A DNA stretch of 64,000 nucleotides from Stromatinia cepivora. Lineage: Eukaryota > Ascomycota > Leotiomycetes > Helotiales > Sclerotiniaceae. The position numbers and the translations under genes are program-made. Each line of letters opens with the position of its first letter. Position 1 is the first letter of the stretch. The notes under the pieces are model-generated. The model was not told the DNA's origin. It saw only the letters and a program-made list of their open reading frames with translations, and searched no databases. The stretch spans positions 1,059,001 through 1,123,000 of the forward strand of contig RCTD01000018.1 in assembly GCA_014898415.1 (NCBI GenBank), written 5' to 3'. This document shows positions 12,377 through 24,922 of this stretch, in pieces.

Positions 12377-12820
12377 TTAGTAAAAAGCCAATGGATTCTT
12401 TACGGAACACACGTTTATTGAACTATATAACGGCAGTTCTAGTACATCGAGCGTCCCCCATAATGACAAACCATTAGTCTCAATTTGGGAGAGGCTTGCC
12501 AAGAGCGAAGTTGTCGCTCGGGTGATAGAGTCGGCGAAGAGCATCTTGAGAGTAAATTTCTCGATTTTTCTAGCCTCCTTACAAAGAAGCCCAAAATCCT
12601 GGACGACTATGGTATCACCAGATAAATACTGAGCCAGGAGCTTATACTTGTATTCGTACTTGTACGGAAGGCAATGCGTACAGTCTGGCTAGCCTTTCCT
12701 GGTTGTCCCAATAAAACAAGTCAATATTCGGGAGTAGATCTATGCAGGTGTGTGACGATGTGGATGTATCGTGGCTTTCAATCCACATGGCCAACATGTT
12801 TTTGAATCCCTGCTGTATAG
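12377..12820 (-). CDS. Unidentified gene, 3' exons only
   Basis: Two consecutive minus-strand exons can be read, 12820-12660 and 12598-12377, joined in phase by a 61-bp intron (GTACGA...CCAG). They give about 126 residues ending LAFY-stop, including IDLLPNIDLFYWDNQERLAR and DFGLLCKEARKIEKFTLKM. A further exon upstream (about 12920-12880, GINGVLYFWFSLA) joins through a 61-bp intron. No family was recognised. Its stop lies only 15 bp from the first recognised laccase exon. Using a GTAAAG donor just before that stop would splice this frame in phase into the laccase. It may therefore be a separate gene, or a 5' part of an unusual fusion. Confidence 0.35.
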
Positions 12821-12959
12821 CTAATAAGCAAATGAGAATATTTAATTAGTGACAAGGTTACAGGGAAGACAAATAAGAAACCTAGCGAAAACCAGAAATA
12901 CAACACGCCATTGATGCCGATAGCCTGATTTTAGTTGCATTCGGAAATCTACACTTCTT

Positions 12960-13480
12960 CTCGAAACTTAAACTGAAATATCTTAGCTGCTACCTCAGTG
13001 CATAAGGTAGGAGGAAACCAACGAGTCACGACGACTGTGATCGTTTGCGATCTAATATACTATTCGAAAATTTATTTTAAGCTGGTAAATGCGCGCAATA
13101 CAGACTCTGGAAACTAGGTAGCGTTACCAGAGCTACCGTGGAATAGCAAGTAACCGAATGCGACCGTAAGCCTGAAGACCTTGATACTGCAGCATCTATA
13201 GGCTGTATGCATGTATAATGTAAGCAGTAAACCTTGAAAAATCCTTCTATGTATATAAATGTTTTTGGCGGTGCGGTTTGTGCTGGCTTATCGTGTAACA
13301 CCCCAGGATGAATTTTGTTGTCAAGGTTGTCGATCCCTTTCATATAGAGTCTATCTTACTCAATTTCAGAGCTTGAAATGAGGTGATGAGATGACAGGTT
13401 GACTATGGGCGAGGAAGGAGGTGGAGAGGAAGACTTTCCGACTTGCCTACGCAATTTCAATATCATGTAGCCACTTGGTG
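12960..13480. other. Intergenic, nothing recognised
   Basis: No convincing coding region. It probably holds the 5' part or promoter of the unidentified minus-strand gene. A minus-strand open frame at 13077-13343 has no recognisable content. Confidence 0.4.
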
Positions 13481-13499
13481 AAGGAAGAGGCGACCAAGA

Positions 13500-13880
13500 G
13501 CACATGAGGCGGGAACTAGAAGTCGTCTTCCTTAAAGTTCAAAAGCAAACAGACTCACTGAAATTGCGGAACACCTCTTCAATGGTTTCTTAAGTAACCA
13601 TGTTAGTATAGAACACCAACGTGAGGTTTGTTTCTCCCCGCGTTAGCACGGTCATATACTGAGTAATGGGCGATCTGAAGTTGTACGGGTAACTGCTATT
13701 CAATTTTTGGGGTCCTCTGATATGAGTAACATTATCTATATTGATAGTATTCTTCTCGAATAGCCCATGGAAATTCTGTTTGTTCTCCGGAGAACTTTCA
13801 AAGTTGTTTCTTTGGAATTTTGAATGACCTACGTGCTGCTGTACCTTGGTAAAGATCTCTCGAGAGTGTTTTTCTCCAAT
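13500..13880 (-). pseudogene. Decayed coding fragment, possibly a condensation/acyltransferase C-terminus
   Basis: Read on the minus strand, one frame stays open for about 90 residues (EIFTKVQQHVGHSKFQR, then NTINIDNVTHIRGPQ, then SPITQYMTVLTRGETNLTLV and FYTNMVT) and then hits a TAA, after which ETIEEVFRNFS continues in the same frame. A polar strand-like stretch followed by an amphipathic end of the form xETIEEVFRNF resembles the C-terminal part of NRPS-type condensation domains or related acyltransferases. This is a weak resemblance by eye. No start, no partner domain and no intron pattern were found, so it looks like a remnant of a larger gene. Confidence 0.3.
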
Positions 13881-13899
13881 TTACTACTTGTGTGCTGTG

Positions 13900-15058
13900 G
13901 CGTGAACTATGCTCAATCGAATATCTGGAGTATGTGTGTATCAATAAGAGGACCGACCTAGAAATGGAAAAAGTGACAAGAAGGCAAATGAGTAACTTTC
14001 ACTAGAAAAATCGAAATAATTTGTATTACATATCTGATTCTGGATGTTATTGCTCTTCAGGACTTCAACCGTCGGAATAAAACAAAGATAGGGGAAAATG
14101 ATTTGTCTTATTTGACGAGAAGAAGAGTATCTGTTCTCCCTGCCTAATCTTTAGATAGTAGAATAGAAAGTATATCGAGGAGGTGAGAGTTCTTTGAAAA
14201 GAGGGCTTCTGATGAATTTTGCCGGGTTTCACTGGGGGGAAGTTTAATATTGGTTTGTTGCATATCTGCATCTCCAAGTAATCGCACTTCAGGAGAACCT
14301 CTGTAAGACCGAAACAAAGATAGAATAAAATAGCTATACTTGTAGAGCAGAAGGAGCTCTATCGAATGGCCAGAAGAATGATAATCTTGAACGAGGGTTG
14401 AGAGATTGATGGAGACTTGACAAAGACTATTTTGACAAATTTAGGCGGGAAAAACTCCGAGTCCCGAGGGCTTTTTTAATTCGGTGCATTCGATTCTGAA
14501 GGTAATGCAATCAGATCGAGGTAAGTAGAAATTGATCCGGATATGGAGACCCCCAAGTAGCTCTCTAAATATAACCGCTAATGGCAAACTTGAGTGCAAG
14601 ACCTTGACAAGTGAAAAGAACTAAAGTTTTGTTGCATGTCTCAGTCTTCAGAGACGGGACCTAGGTACTCTTCCACATCGAAAAGCGGCTCCATCTACTC
14701 TTTGGAACTTCTTCAAGTTCAAGAAATATTTAAGAAGAAGAAGAAAAAGCGTCTCTTCCTCAACGAATTGAATGAGAATGTCGAGGTTTTGATTTTATAC
14801 AGCATTTAACAAAGAAAGCACATTTTTTCCATCCTCAACCCCCCGTCCAAACACACCTAGGTACAAAAAATCAAAATCCCCCACCTTCCATTTGTTTACA
14901 CAATACACGTGATACTCAAACTCATTCCCCATCCATTCGTGCATCCCACCCAGCTTAGTCATTACATACTAGCGTCTCCCGACAAGCAACTTCACGAAAT
15001 CATCAAAATTACCTACAAATCGTACCACCCGTTCGCACCCCCAATCGACACACCCGCC
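13900..15058. other. Upstream region of cox4
   Basis: No gene seen. The last 150 bp (14815-15058) are rich in C and T, common in fungal promoters and 5' UTRs just before the start codon of highly expressed genes. Confidence 0.4.
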
Positions 15059-16059
15059 ATGTTTCTCCAACGCTCAGCCATTGCTGCTGCTCGCAGAGTA
15101 GCCGTCTCTCCCGTCGTGAGACGCAGCTTTACTACTAGTATGATTAGAAGTATGTGAATTCCCGATTCCTTTTATCCCGAAAACTAGGTTTGGCCCGCGG
15201 ATCCTGGGTTGGAAGCTTGTGTGTTATTCGATTGATAGACTAATTGTTATGTATAGGAGAAGCCGCACCACCGGCCGGATCGAGCGATCGAAAGATTAAG
15301 AAGTTTGAAGGTGCGTTTGTTCGCAAACCCGGGGTTGTCTGGAGCCCATGCGTAGGAAATGGGGGAGGAAAGATGGGACAAATGGGCTGATATAAATACG
15401 CACCACCTACAGAAATCAAGACCGAAGCGGATCTCATCGGGCCCGGTGCTGTACCCGGAACTATCCCTACCGATCTCGAGCAAGCGACTGGTCTCGAGCG
15501 TCTTGAGATCTTGGGAAAGATGCAGGGAGTGGATGTTTTCGACATGAAGCCCTTGGATGCTTCCAGAAAAGGTACGCATGCATGGTTCAGCTAGGAGGAA
15601 CATTAGGGTTGAGCTGTTGCGTCTGAGATTCGAGGGATGAAATGAATGAGATGGATGGGATGAATGAGGGTGGATTTGCTGATTGATGAGAGATGTTTAG
15701 GCACGTTGGACAACCCAATTATTGTCAAGTCTTACGGTGACGAACAATATGCCGGTTGCACTGGATACCCAGTTGACTCGCATGTTACCATCTGGCTTAC
15801 AGTACGTCTATGAAACCCTTCTCTTCTCCCCCACATCCCACCTTCAACCTTTCCTTATCTCAATTCTAAATCCGTTCTCCAGATGTCTCGCGACCGTCCC
15901 ATCGAGCGTTGCCCAGAGTGCGGAAACGTTTTGAAAATGGAATATGTTGGTCCACAAACGGATGCTCACGATCACCACCACGAACACCACGATGATGGAC
16001 ACCACAACTACGAGGAGTCAAAGACCTTTGCCGATTTCGTTCGTCCGGAATACAGATAA
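15059..16059 (+). CDS. cox4: Cytochrome c oxidase subunit 4 (yeast Cox4 / mammalian COX5B)
   Basis: Five exons (15059-15149, 15257-15310, 15413-15571, 15701-15801, 15883-16059) give 193 residues. The first 30 residues form a mitochondrial presequence (MFLQRSAIAAARRVAVSP, rich in Arg, Ala and Ser, no acids). The mature part has GPGAVPGTIPTDLEQATGLE, then GTLDNPIIVKSY, GCTGYPVDSH and ERCPECGNVLKMEYVG. The Cys and His of the last two segments are the family's zinc site. The C-terminus is extended by a His-rich stretch (DHHHEHHDDGHHNYEE) before FADFVRPEYR. It is a nuclear-encoded subunit of respiratory complex IV in the inner mitochondrial membrane. All introns are 74-130 bp with GT-AG ends. Confidence 0.97.
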
Positions 16060-16839
16060 ATTGAGAGAGAATGGAGTTCGGGTGCGTGAACGATGATAGA
16101 CGAGTGTAGGAATGTAGAATAGTAACGCGCGAAGTTGACGTATTCTCATTACTTTCCACTAACCGTGCTTAATTTGATCACATTGAAGGTGCGCTCATGA
16201 TCGATTTTCAACTTTTTTCAAAGCCTCAATTTTGAACTACCTATCTTCATTCCCATTCAATTATTTTATTTAGTGTGGAATTGCTCCGGTACTCTATTGT
16301 AAGGCACAAATTTTCCGTGTGATTTTGTCCACCTCTCCCGTCCCATTCTTTTTTAAAGCGAACCAAACCCAACGAATCTCCAGCAAACTAACTAGCTCAC
16401 ACTTCCAAATCTCCCATATCGCAGCCAGCCATTTTCCGAGCTCCAACGTATAAACCGGTAAATAAAAAAATACTAGAAAACTCAATCGCTAACCTCCAAA
16501 CATGCGTCATTTATGCTCGAGTCGTAAATCATCGTCGCGGTATGCATGTGCATTATAAACATCTAAACAGCAAAGGCCAAATTCGCAAGCTGTGTGACAA
16601 AATCAAGGGTATTGTGAAAGGAGCCGGTGATTCTATCAGGTAGGAAATCTCAACGATGCTGAATATAAAGAACACATCAAGCCCAGTAGACTGAAGTGGA
16701 ATGGAAAGCGCTCCTTTACCACTATTACATGCAATTTTTAATGGCGGCGGTGGAGAAATATATAGTAGAAATGTCTCCATATTAGTTTGAGGCGAATGGA
16801 AAACGCATTCGAAAGAAGACCTCAAGATTTTAATGTCAT
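16060..16839. other. Convergent intergenic region
   Basis: Spacer between the stops of cox4 (+) and the ABC transporter (-). It must hold both 3' UTRs. Short open frames on both strands have no recognisable content. Confidence 0.5.
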
Positions 16840-19800
16840 TCAACGGTTGTTTGACTTGTCCGACTTGTCGACACCCTTTTGGTCGTCAGATCTGTCATTC
16901 CCCGTTTGCTTATCTTCATCTGATTTGTGGCCATCTGAATCTGAACTAGAGCTAGATTTAGAACTAGCACTGTCATCGTTGATTCGACCCCCCGGAGTCC
17001 GAGTAGGGGCTCTTGTTGCTAAAGTGGAGGCGACGATTCTATTGCTGTGATTATCTCCCTCGTATTCGCTTACTTCCGTACTGCCACCGTTGACCTTGCT
17101 AGAATGACTGCCAGGAGTCTGGATAGAAGCTGCTTCACTGAGAGCTCTGGCTCTAGCTACCATCTCGGATGCCTTCTCAGCTGCTCGTTCGGCTCTGATT
17201 TGCTTCTTCCACATCTGTGCATATCGACCCTTCTTAAGTAAGAGCTCGCTATGGGTTCCAGCTTCAGCAACTTGGCCGGCATGAAGAACCAATATTTGAT
17301 CTGCATTGGTGATGGTGGACAATCGGTGGCTGTAGTTACGTTGGTTAGTTAGTATAATGCAGATAATGGAGGATTTGATTAGAGCTCTTACGCAATGACT
17401 AGCATAGTACGGCCTTCGGACAAAGTCTTTAATGCTTCTTGTATGTGTTGTTCAGTATCGGAATCCAATGCGGCTGTGGCTTCATCAAGCATGATGATTC
17501 GGGGATTCTTGATGATGGTTCGTGCTATTGCCACTCGCTGCTTCTCACCACCACTAAGACGAAGACCTCGCTCACCAACCTTCGTATCGTAACCATCCGG
17601 AAACGCCAATATCTTATCATGGATTGACGCAGCTCGGCATGCATTGTAAATATCTTCATCAGTTGCATCTTGGTTAGCATAGCGGAGATTATACATAAGA
17701 GTCTCGTTGAAAAGGATTGTGTCCTGTGGTACAACACCAATGTGGTGTCTTAGCGAATCTATGGTTATATCCCTGATGTCGTGGCCGTCAAGTTGGATAC
17801 TACCATTCTGGGTATTGTAAAATCGAAAAAGTAGTCGAAAAACAGTAGATTTTCCTCCTCCGGATTCTCCAACAAAAGCTGTAGTGGTGCCTGGTTTGCA
17901 GGTAAAACTCAAGTCCTCCAGTGCAGGCTTGCGGGTATCATAGGAGAATTTAACATGATTGAAGTCGATCCGACCCTCACATGCTGGCAGCGGCTGAGCA
18001 CCTGGCTCGTCAACAACAGTCGGCTCCTCTTTGAATAGTTCAAGAAGACGTTCGCCACTGATCATGGCGCTTTGCACTCCTCGATAGAAAGATCCAAAGA
18101 AATTTAGAGGTTGTTGAAGTTGGCCCATGTATGTGATTAAAGTCACAAACTGTCCCACTTGACGTTTACCAGTGGTAACTTGGTATGCAGCGATGAAAGA
18201 AGTTATAAGAAGTCCAGCCATGAAGACCAAGTTTTGACTAATGTTAAGGATATTTAAAGAGATGGTTACTTTAAATTCCATTTTCTGAAATGCCGAGACT
18301 GCTTGTCGGTAACGCTCAAATTCATAAGTTTCAGCATTGAAGTATTTAACAGTCTCATAAGACGTTAAAGAGTCATTCTTGACAGCATCTTCCTCACGGC
18401 TGAGGTTTTGCATTTGTCGTCGTTGGTCTGATCGCCATCTTGCCATTCGGATGGTAAGGTAAAGATAGGAAAAGGTGATAATGCTAACCACGAGAGCGTA
18501 GTATGCGTCGAAGGCATATGCAAAATAACCAATAGCGACGCCAAGATCAAATATCATTGGCAGCACCTGGAAGGTCACTTGCTCAAGAAAATTATTGATG
18601 GCGTTACCCTTACTAAGTGCAGATAGGACTTCTCCGGTGCGCTTTCCGAGATGAAAATCCAAACTCAGACCATGGACATGCTCAAATGAGGCGGTGGTCA
18701 AAGCCTTGTATGAGTACTGTGAAATTGGAATCCACAGAACCGATCTAGCAGCTCCTAAAATTCCGGAAGAGCCTTGAAGAAACTTGAAAGCAATGAGTAG
18801 AGAAATTGACAACCACGGCATCGTGACCTCTTTATCATCATCGCCAGTAAGCGCATCGGTGACCTTTCCGACTTGCAAAGGGACCGCGATGTTCACTATT
18901 CGTTGCATAACGACAAGCAGGAAGCAAACAACTACTACTATTTGCAAGCGAACGGATCTAGCCGGCCATAGGTATGGAAAGAAGAGTGAATATCCTTTCA
19001 AATACTCCCACCAGGTCTTCGTTGTAGCCGTCGTAGGCTTATAAAAGGCCGGCACTTCGTCCACACGCTGCTGACCAATCGGTCTTCCTTGAATGTCGAC
19101 GCCTTGTACAGCAGAACCATTCGCAGTCGCATGTCCATTCAATGATAAGGAGTCTGCAGCAGACGCGTTTGCAATTGAACCATTTCCGGAAACATGGCCA
19201 TTCCCATTCGCTCGACCATTGAAAAGAAGAGGGCTGTTCTCATCAGGCTCACTGCTGCTCTGCCGACTTGTATTTTTGCCTTTGAATGAGCGTTCAAGGG
19301 TGAAGACACAATAAAAAGCTACGCAGAAGAAAAGTAGAACTACCCGAATTGCATCGAGTACAAGCTCAACGATTTCCCATTGGGTTGCATATTTGTGGAA
19401 TTCCGGATCGTATGTAAGCAGTGAGTTGAGTTCCGAGTGAGCTGAGGTATATAATGATAACGAAGTGGCAAAAAGCACAATTTCGAAGACCAGCGCAACG
19501 AACCATGTAACCTGATGTGCAATTGAAGGCGATGGTGTTGTGTCGACTAAGGAAATGAGAAAGACACTGTAGAAAAAAAGAGAGGCGCAAACGTATATCT
19601 GCATTCAACAATGGTCAGGAAGCTGTTTCATCCCGAACGTAAGCTGGAAGAGTGAATACTCACAGCAGTTGCTTCGCCACACCACCAACCATTCTCCCGT
19701 TTATCGAGTGCATGCACCACGATGTTGATCGCATTGCCGAGAAACGTTGCCAGAATACCAGCCGAAAGCCAGAGAAATAATAATTTCCGAACGGGACTGA

Positions 19801-20074
19801 AATCTTGCAACTTAAGCCTATCCTTATCTTGTTTTGTCCTCCTAACAGACCGCGGCAAAGGTTTTCCGCCAGGACCTGTGAGCATCGGTCCAGATTCATC
19901 AGAAGATTCCGCAGTTAAGATGCTGTGTGTGATGAATGATATAAGAAAGACGACTAAAAGGATCCATGGATAATTGAAGTGCGCGAGATCCAATATTGTT
20001 GCTGTGGTATAAGTACCCATTCCATTCGAATGAATACCAGAGCTCGAGCTCAAGTACTTATCGACACCCGCCAT
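16840..20074 (-). CDS. hmt1: HMT1-type vacuolar ABC half-transporter
   Basis: Three exons (20074-19664, 19598-17392, 17329-16840) join to 1035 residues. The N-terminal third has several hydrophobic segments (about residues 30-55, 100-120, 140-160, 170-190, 215-240), the extra membrane domain typical of HMT1/ABCB6 relatives. Then come an Asn/Gly/Ser-rich linker, a six-helix ABC membrane domain (about 345-630) and one nucleotide-binding domain from about 677 with Walker A GESGGGKST, signature LSGGEKQR, Walker B IIMLDEATAALD and H-loop HRLST. After the NBD is a roughly 130-residue Ser/Asp-rich tail (SSSSSDSDGHKSDEDKQ). Homologues move phytochelatin or glutathione conjugates into the vacuole for heavy-metal tolerance. 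The NBD motifs are intact. Confidence 0.93.
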
Positions 20075-21900
20075 TACAAGTTATATTAATTGAAAGTCTC
20101 CCCTTCCTTCCCTCATCAGTATACCGGGTTAAAAAGCGATCGTGGATAGCTCATGACCCTTTCGACTGGGACGAGCTTGTTTTGTGGTTTGTATCTCGAG
20201 GGAGCGCAGTGCCGAGGTGGCTGTGGCTGGTTGGCTGTGTGGTGATACTGAGGTATTCAACGACTGAAATTGGACTGACACCCTGATACCTAAAGGAAAT
20301 CCAAAGATGTATGATCAGCGAAATGAATTTGATTTATGTAAATTCATCTGCGATTTGCGGTGTAACCAACAAATGCAGTTGTCGAATGAAAAGATGATCA
20401 AATAGATGTGAATGTGGAAATAAGTGAGGGTGGCGGAGATGATGGTGGGGAATCTTGGCTCAAAAAATACTTTAATAGTCTCGTACTAATAATAATACCA
20501 GGTTCTTACTTTAAAGTTTTGTACTATAAAGGTGAGGATAAAAGTAGGTGTAAGATGAAAGAAAGACTTAAGACGAAGATTGAAGGTTGGAGATTGAAGA
20601 TGAAGAAGAAATAGAAGAGATTGATGAGATGAGATGAGATTATACTACTAGGTACACAACAAGATAGTAAAGTAGTAAGTAACTCGTGTTGATAATTTAA
20701 AAGATTAATATATCAAGATATGAAGGAAGTGATGTACCGAAGGTACGTTTGAATTGTTGAAAGTTTTAGAAAGGTATAAAAACAACCAAACTTCCAAAGT
20801 AAGGTAGGTACTGAGTAAGTTTGTATTGGAGTTGATGATGTTGATGATCTTAGACTTCAAAGAAATATTATGACTTTGTTTTTAAATATCTTACCTTTGC
20901 TCTTGCACGTTTTAAAACCCTTTATACTCTCTCTTTGACTTCTTTCCAACTCCTAGTCATCAACTTTTCAATGTGCCCTTCTTAACAAGTTGTCTTTCTC
21001 AATACTCTTGGCTGGCTTTTGTAATTCTAGTTTTCTGAATTCAAATCTTCTCAACTCTTTCTGATTGATCCAAATATTGGGACCCGGATACCTGTATTCG
21101 GGAGTGTGAATGCCGACAATAGATGCGTCAGTTCTGCGCAAAGGTGTGAAAGAGTGCAGGGACTTGATGGAGAGGCACATGCAACATGAAAATCCCAATG
21201 CCTTGTATAAAGATAAAGCCTGGATGAAAATAAGGGAAGAATAAATTAATAAATAAAGGGTGACTCAGTCCCTCGAATTGTTCTTTAATTGATTTGAACT
21301 TTGTTTGGTATGTTTAATGATTGGATGAAGGGGTAATGGGGTGAATGGGGTGAAGTTTCTTATATTGCAAATGCAGTGAATGTATTTCGTACTTGTATTG
21401 TGGATGTGATGTGAATGTGGATGTGAATGTGAACGTGAATGTGACTGTGACTGTGATTGTGATTGTGACTGTGATTGTGAATATGAATGTTGTTTGTTGT
21501 AAGTGGTAGGTATTTCGTAGGTACAGTGCGACTGTGCAATCTCTTCTCTCTTATTAGACTTTCGAGGTCCGCTTCTTTTTTTTTTGCTTCTCTTCTCGTA
21601 TTATTTTCATATCTGTTAGATGTTTCGTACTATACTTCTAATAGTTGATGAGAGCCTCCTCATTTCTTTGACCGCCAGCAGAGCACAGGCATGATAGTGC
21701 TCCGGATCCAGATGAGTTGGAGCGTCGGTACCGGTATAATGTCCACCAATGGAACAGGAGGTGCTATGGGAACTTGCTCGTTGAGGGTTCCCTATGCGCT
21801 TTGGATTGCTCCATCAAAATACAAAGAGGAAAAGTTTCCTGAATGATGGAGGGTGTTGGGGGATTGAAGGTAAGCTGGGCAGACAGGCTGGAAATCACTC
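20075..21900. other. Gene-poor region upstream of hmt1
   Basis: No gene supported. The first few hundred bases hold the hmt1 promoter. Open frames on both strands are short and lack known motifs. Includes a GT-rich simple repeat near 21400-21490. Confidence 0.4.
21396..21492. repeat. TGTGAN-type simple repeat
   Basis: About 97 bp of imperfect hexamer repeats of the form TGTGAN (TGTGAA, TGTGAC, TGTGAT, TGTGGA) on the plus strand. A degenerate microsatellite with no coding content. Confidence 0.8.
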
Positions 21901-23506
21901 CACATAGAGTTTAAGGTCGTGAGTTGATATTATACACTGCATAATTTGCCTACCTACCTTTTTTTTTTCCAAGGATGCGACCCATACATCATCAACAGTG
22001 TAAGCAGGTATGCAATATGTATCATGCATCGGTGTATGTGGTTGACGACTCGTGTAACAGTAACAGGTACGATACCGGACAGTACAGTAGCGATGTTCAC
22101 TGTGGCCCAGATATGGCCGACATTATTCGGTAATTCGTACATTCACGAGCATTTCTTGGCTCCTGGTACTCGGGAGAAGGTTGTTCATGAAAGAAAGAAT
22201 CGGGACAATGATGGACATTAGATTTCAAACATCATACAATCATGAGTGTGAGGGTATAGCAGTTCATATTATAGGGGGCCCGTTGATGTTACGGAAGGAG
22301 TTGTTGTATGTAACCTACCCGCGCTATGATCAAAGGAAGTCTCGGTTAATAGTATATATATATATATTTTTTTTACCTCTGTTTCGTTGTCTTACAAATT
22401 CCAGTAAGTTACAATAGTACGGAATAATAATACAAGAGTACAAGAGTACAAACTTCAAAGTTAATTAAAATCTCTTCAATCGTATCTACTACCTAGTGAG
22501 TAATTATTATTGTACCATCTACTAGCCACTTAGTATTCTTTTACCCTTACAAAATCTTCCATTATCACAGACCCAGACCCCCAGTATAAATGAGGCCTAG
22601 ACCTTCACCATCTAATGGCACACACAATTAGCACACACAATTGGCACACAAACCCAAGCCACACAAGGTCTGAGCGCGCCCATCTACCAAATTTTAACCC
22701 CCACTTTCAGCACTTTCCCAAAATTTTCCGCTAGAGCACTCGAGAATGAATCAGGATCGACTGCATGTCAGATATTAGTTTACTGACACGTGGTAAGCAA
22801 TTCGCCTAGATGTATCATGTACCCATGTACCCATGAGAGCGGCATGATAGTGGCATGAGAGCGGAGTAATGATTATTGCTGCATTTGTACATATATCTTG
22901 CCGGTTTACTTAAACTTCTCGGGAAGTGACGGTGTACCTCCCGGTATGTTTTTTCCATCTATCAGGCTCAGGGAAGATATTGTAATATTGTATGGACGAC
23001 TGCATGATTACTACTCTGCTCTGCTACAGTATTCTACAACATGTCTATCTACGCGAACCTTCTTCAAATCTAGGTACTTATCCAACCAAGGAAATGAAGG
23101 AATCTATTCCATAAACAGCACGATAATTTATATCCAAGCAGACAGACTACTTTCAAATCCGAATAATTCATGTAAATACCTGCATCTTTCAAGCATTAAA
23201 CATAGACCATCGGTATCAAGCACATTCGTATCACTGTTAAAATACGGCACTGCACAGGACTGTGTTAATTCTGGTAGCGAATTCCGATCTGGCTTACGGC
23301 AACATCTTCTCCGACATTGGTGTTCCTTTACCCCTCATCGCCACTCGCCAAAGCAACCATAGAATGGCAGACATTTCCTATGTATCCTCGTACCTCTTTT
23401 ATTGCCAATATGTCAAAAGACTCCAATTTCGATGCATTGCTGCCGTCGGGCAGATATCATACATCTAATGTATATGGCGGAATTGGGCAGAGCTGCCGTG
23501 ACACTC

Positions 23507-23528
23507 GGGCCGGCGGGGCCGGCCCCGC
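23507..23528. repeat. GC-only palindrome
   Basis: Twenty-two consecutive G/C bases in otherwise AT-leaning DNA. The last 16 (23513-23528) are a perfect palindrome, GCGGGGCC followed by GGCCCCGC. Function unknown. Confidence 0.75.
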
Positions 23529-24881
23529 AGATGCGTAACAAAATACTTTTTTCTAATCTATTAACTTATATTACATACCTTACTTGAACAATATATGTAT
23601 TCCCTCCAATGATGCGAAGAGGGTGTGATTGTCCACCTTTTCCCCCATGGTCATAAGATAATCAATAACGACATGCCACTTTACCTCAGGTTCGATCGAG
23701 ATTGGCGGTGAGAGAGGCGTTCGGAGGCTTTTAGAATGACCGGATCGAGTGGATTTCCCTTGCCAAGTTTCTTTTCCTTCTTTTAAATTCATGTAAAATG
23801 TTATCATCTCAGATACGAGAGATACAAAGGTATTAGCTGTAGTTTTAGTTCTAGTCCATGTATCTTGAAAGGTACGTATCTAGGCGATGTTATTAGGTGT
23901 ACTTCGCCTACGCATACTTTCTTCGAGAAAGAAAGATGACTTATTATGGGGTACATTTTATTCTTTCTTTTATGCCTGCCACCTCATATTCAACAAAAAA
24001 TAGGTGAACTGAACTTCGCTTTTCACGACTGCTAAAGCTTCAAGTCCATCTATCTCGTAAGTGTGAGGTAAAAGAGGCTCGAAACAAGAAAATCAGGCTG
24101 TCCAGTTCATTTCTATGAGCATCTTTTCTGACCTCGGTACCTCGCCGATTCCCTCTCAGAAAAGATAAAATCCAATCGGTGATCAATGGTGATCAATACA
24201 TCTTGTTCGCATTTGATTGTAAGATCCAGACCCGGGCCAAAGTTATCTTTCATCACTATACATATCCCGGATCTTATCGGCTTTGCCGCTCACTCATATG
24301 CTAGCAATAATTCTTGCCTTTCCGTCGCTATCACATTTTAAAAACATGGTCTAGACAGAAACCTGTCCGATCTGAAGTATTCATTTTCCTCTTCCGAATT
24401 TATATCCTGGCCACCACCGGCACTTTTAAGGAAGATGGTCATGTTCAGGTGATTCTAGGTTCTCATAGGCCTATAATCCCTACCGTGCCATGTTCAAACT
24501 TATCCCTCAAGTCCGACAGGTCGAAAGGTAGTAGGATATCTGCACCAACCCTTCCACTTCGAGTCTTCGACGTATTCTTAGTTTCACTTGTAACCCTCAA
24601 TGGGCCACACTGCGAAGTTTATCAAATTATTGCAAACGTCATTTAGCGATGGAGTATGAATATTTCATCAGCACATGCATACTACGAATTCCCACCCCAT
24701 CGAACCCGCGATCTGTGCCTGCATATGTGACAGTTCTATTTAGCCTTCTCTTAGTTCGCATCTGCATTCATACATGAACGTTCTCCTTACTGCACAATAC
24801 ATTATAATTACAGTTCGTATCCACACGGACATCGGGCATGGCAGATACCAATTTGGGAAGCCGGCCGAGACCCAAAGATGT

Positions 24882-24922
24882 GCCTACCATTAAGGCACGG
24901 CTTAATGGTAGGCACGGCTTAA
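24882..24922. repeat. Hairpin with nested direct repeat
   Basis: GCCTACCATTAA (24882-24893) is followed, after GGCACGGC, by its reverse complement TTAATGGTAGGC (24902-24913), giving a 12-bp stem with an 8-base loop. The word GGCACGGCTTAA occurs at 24894-24905 and again at 24911-24922, so part of the hairpin is also directly repeated. Confidence 0.8.

Noticed and set aside
12377..12820. The unknown gene as the true N-terminus of the laccase
   Set aside because: In-phase splicing is possible, but the sequence is not a signal peptide and the required intron is only about 41 bp; kept as a finding, not as the gene model.
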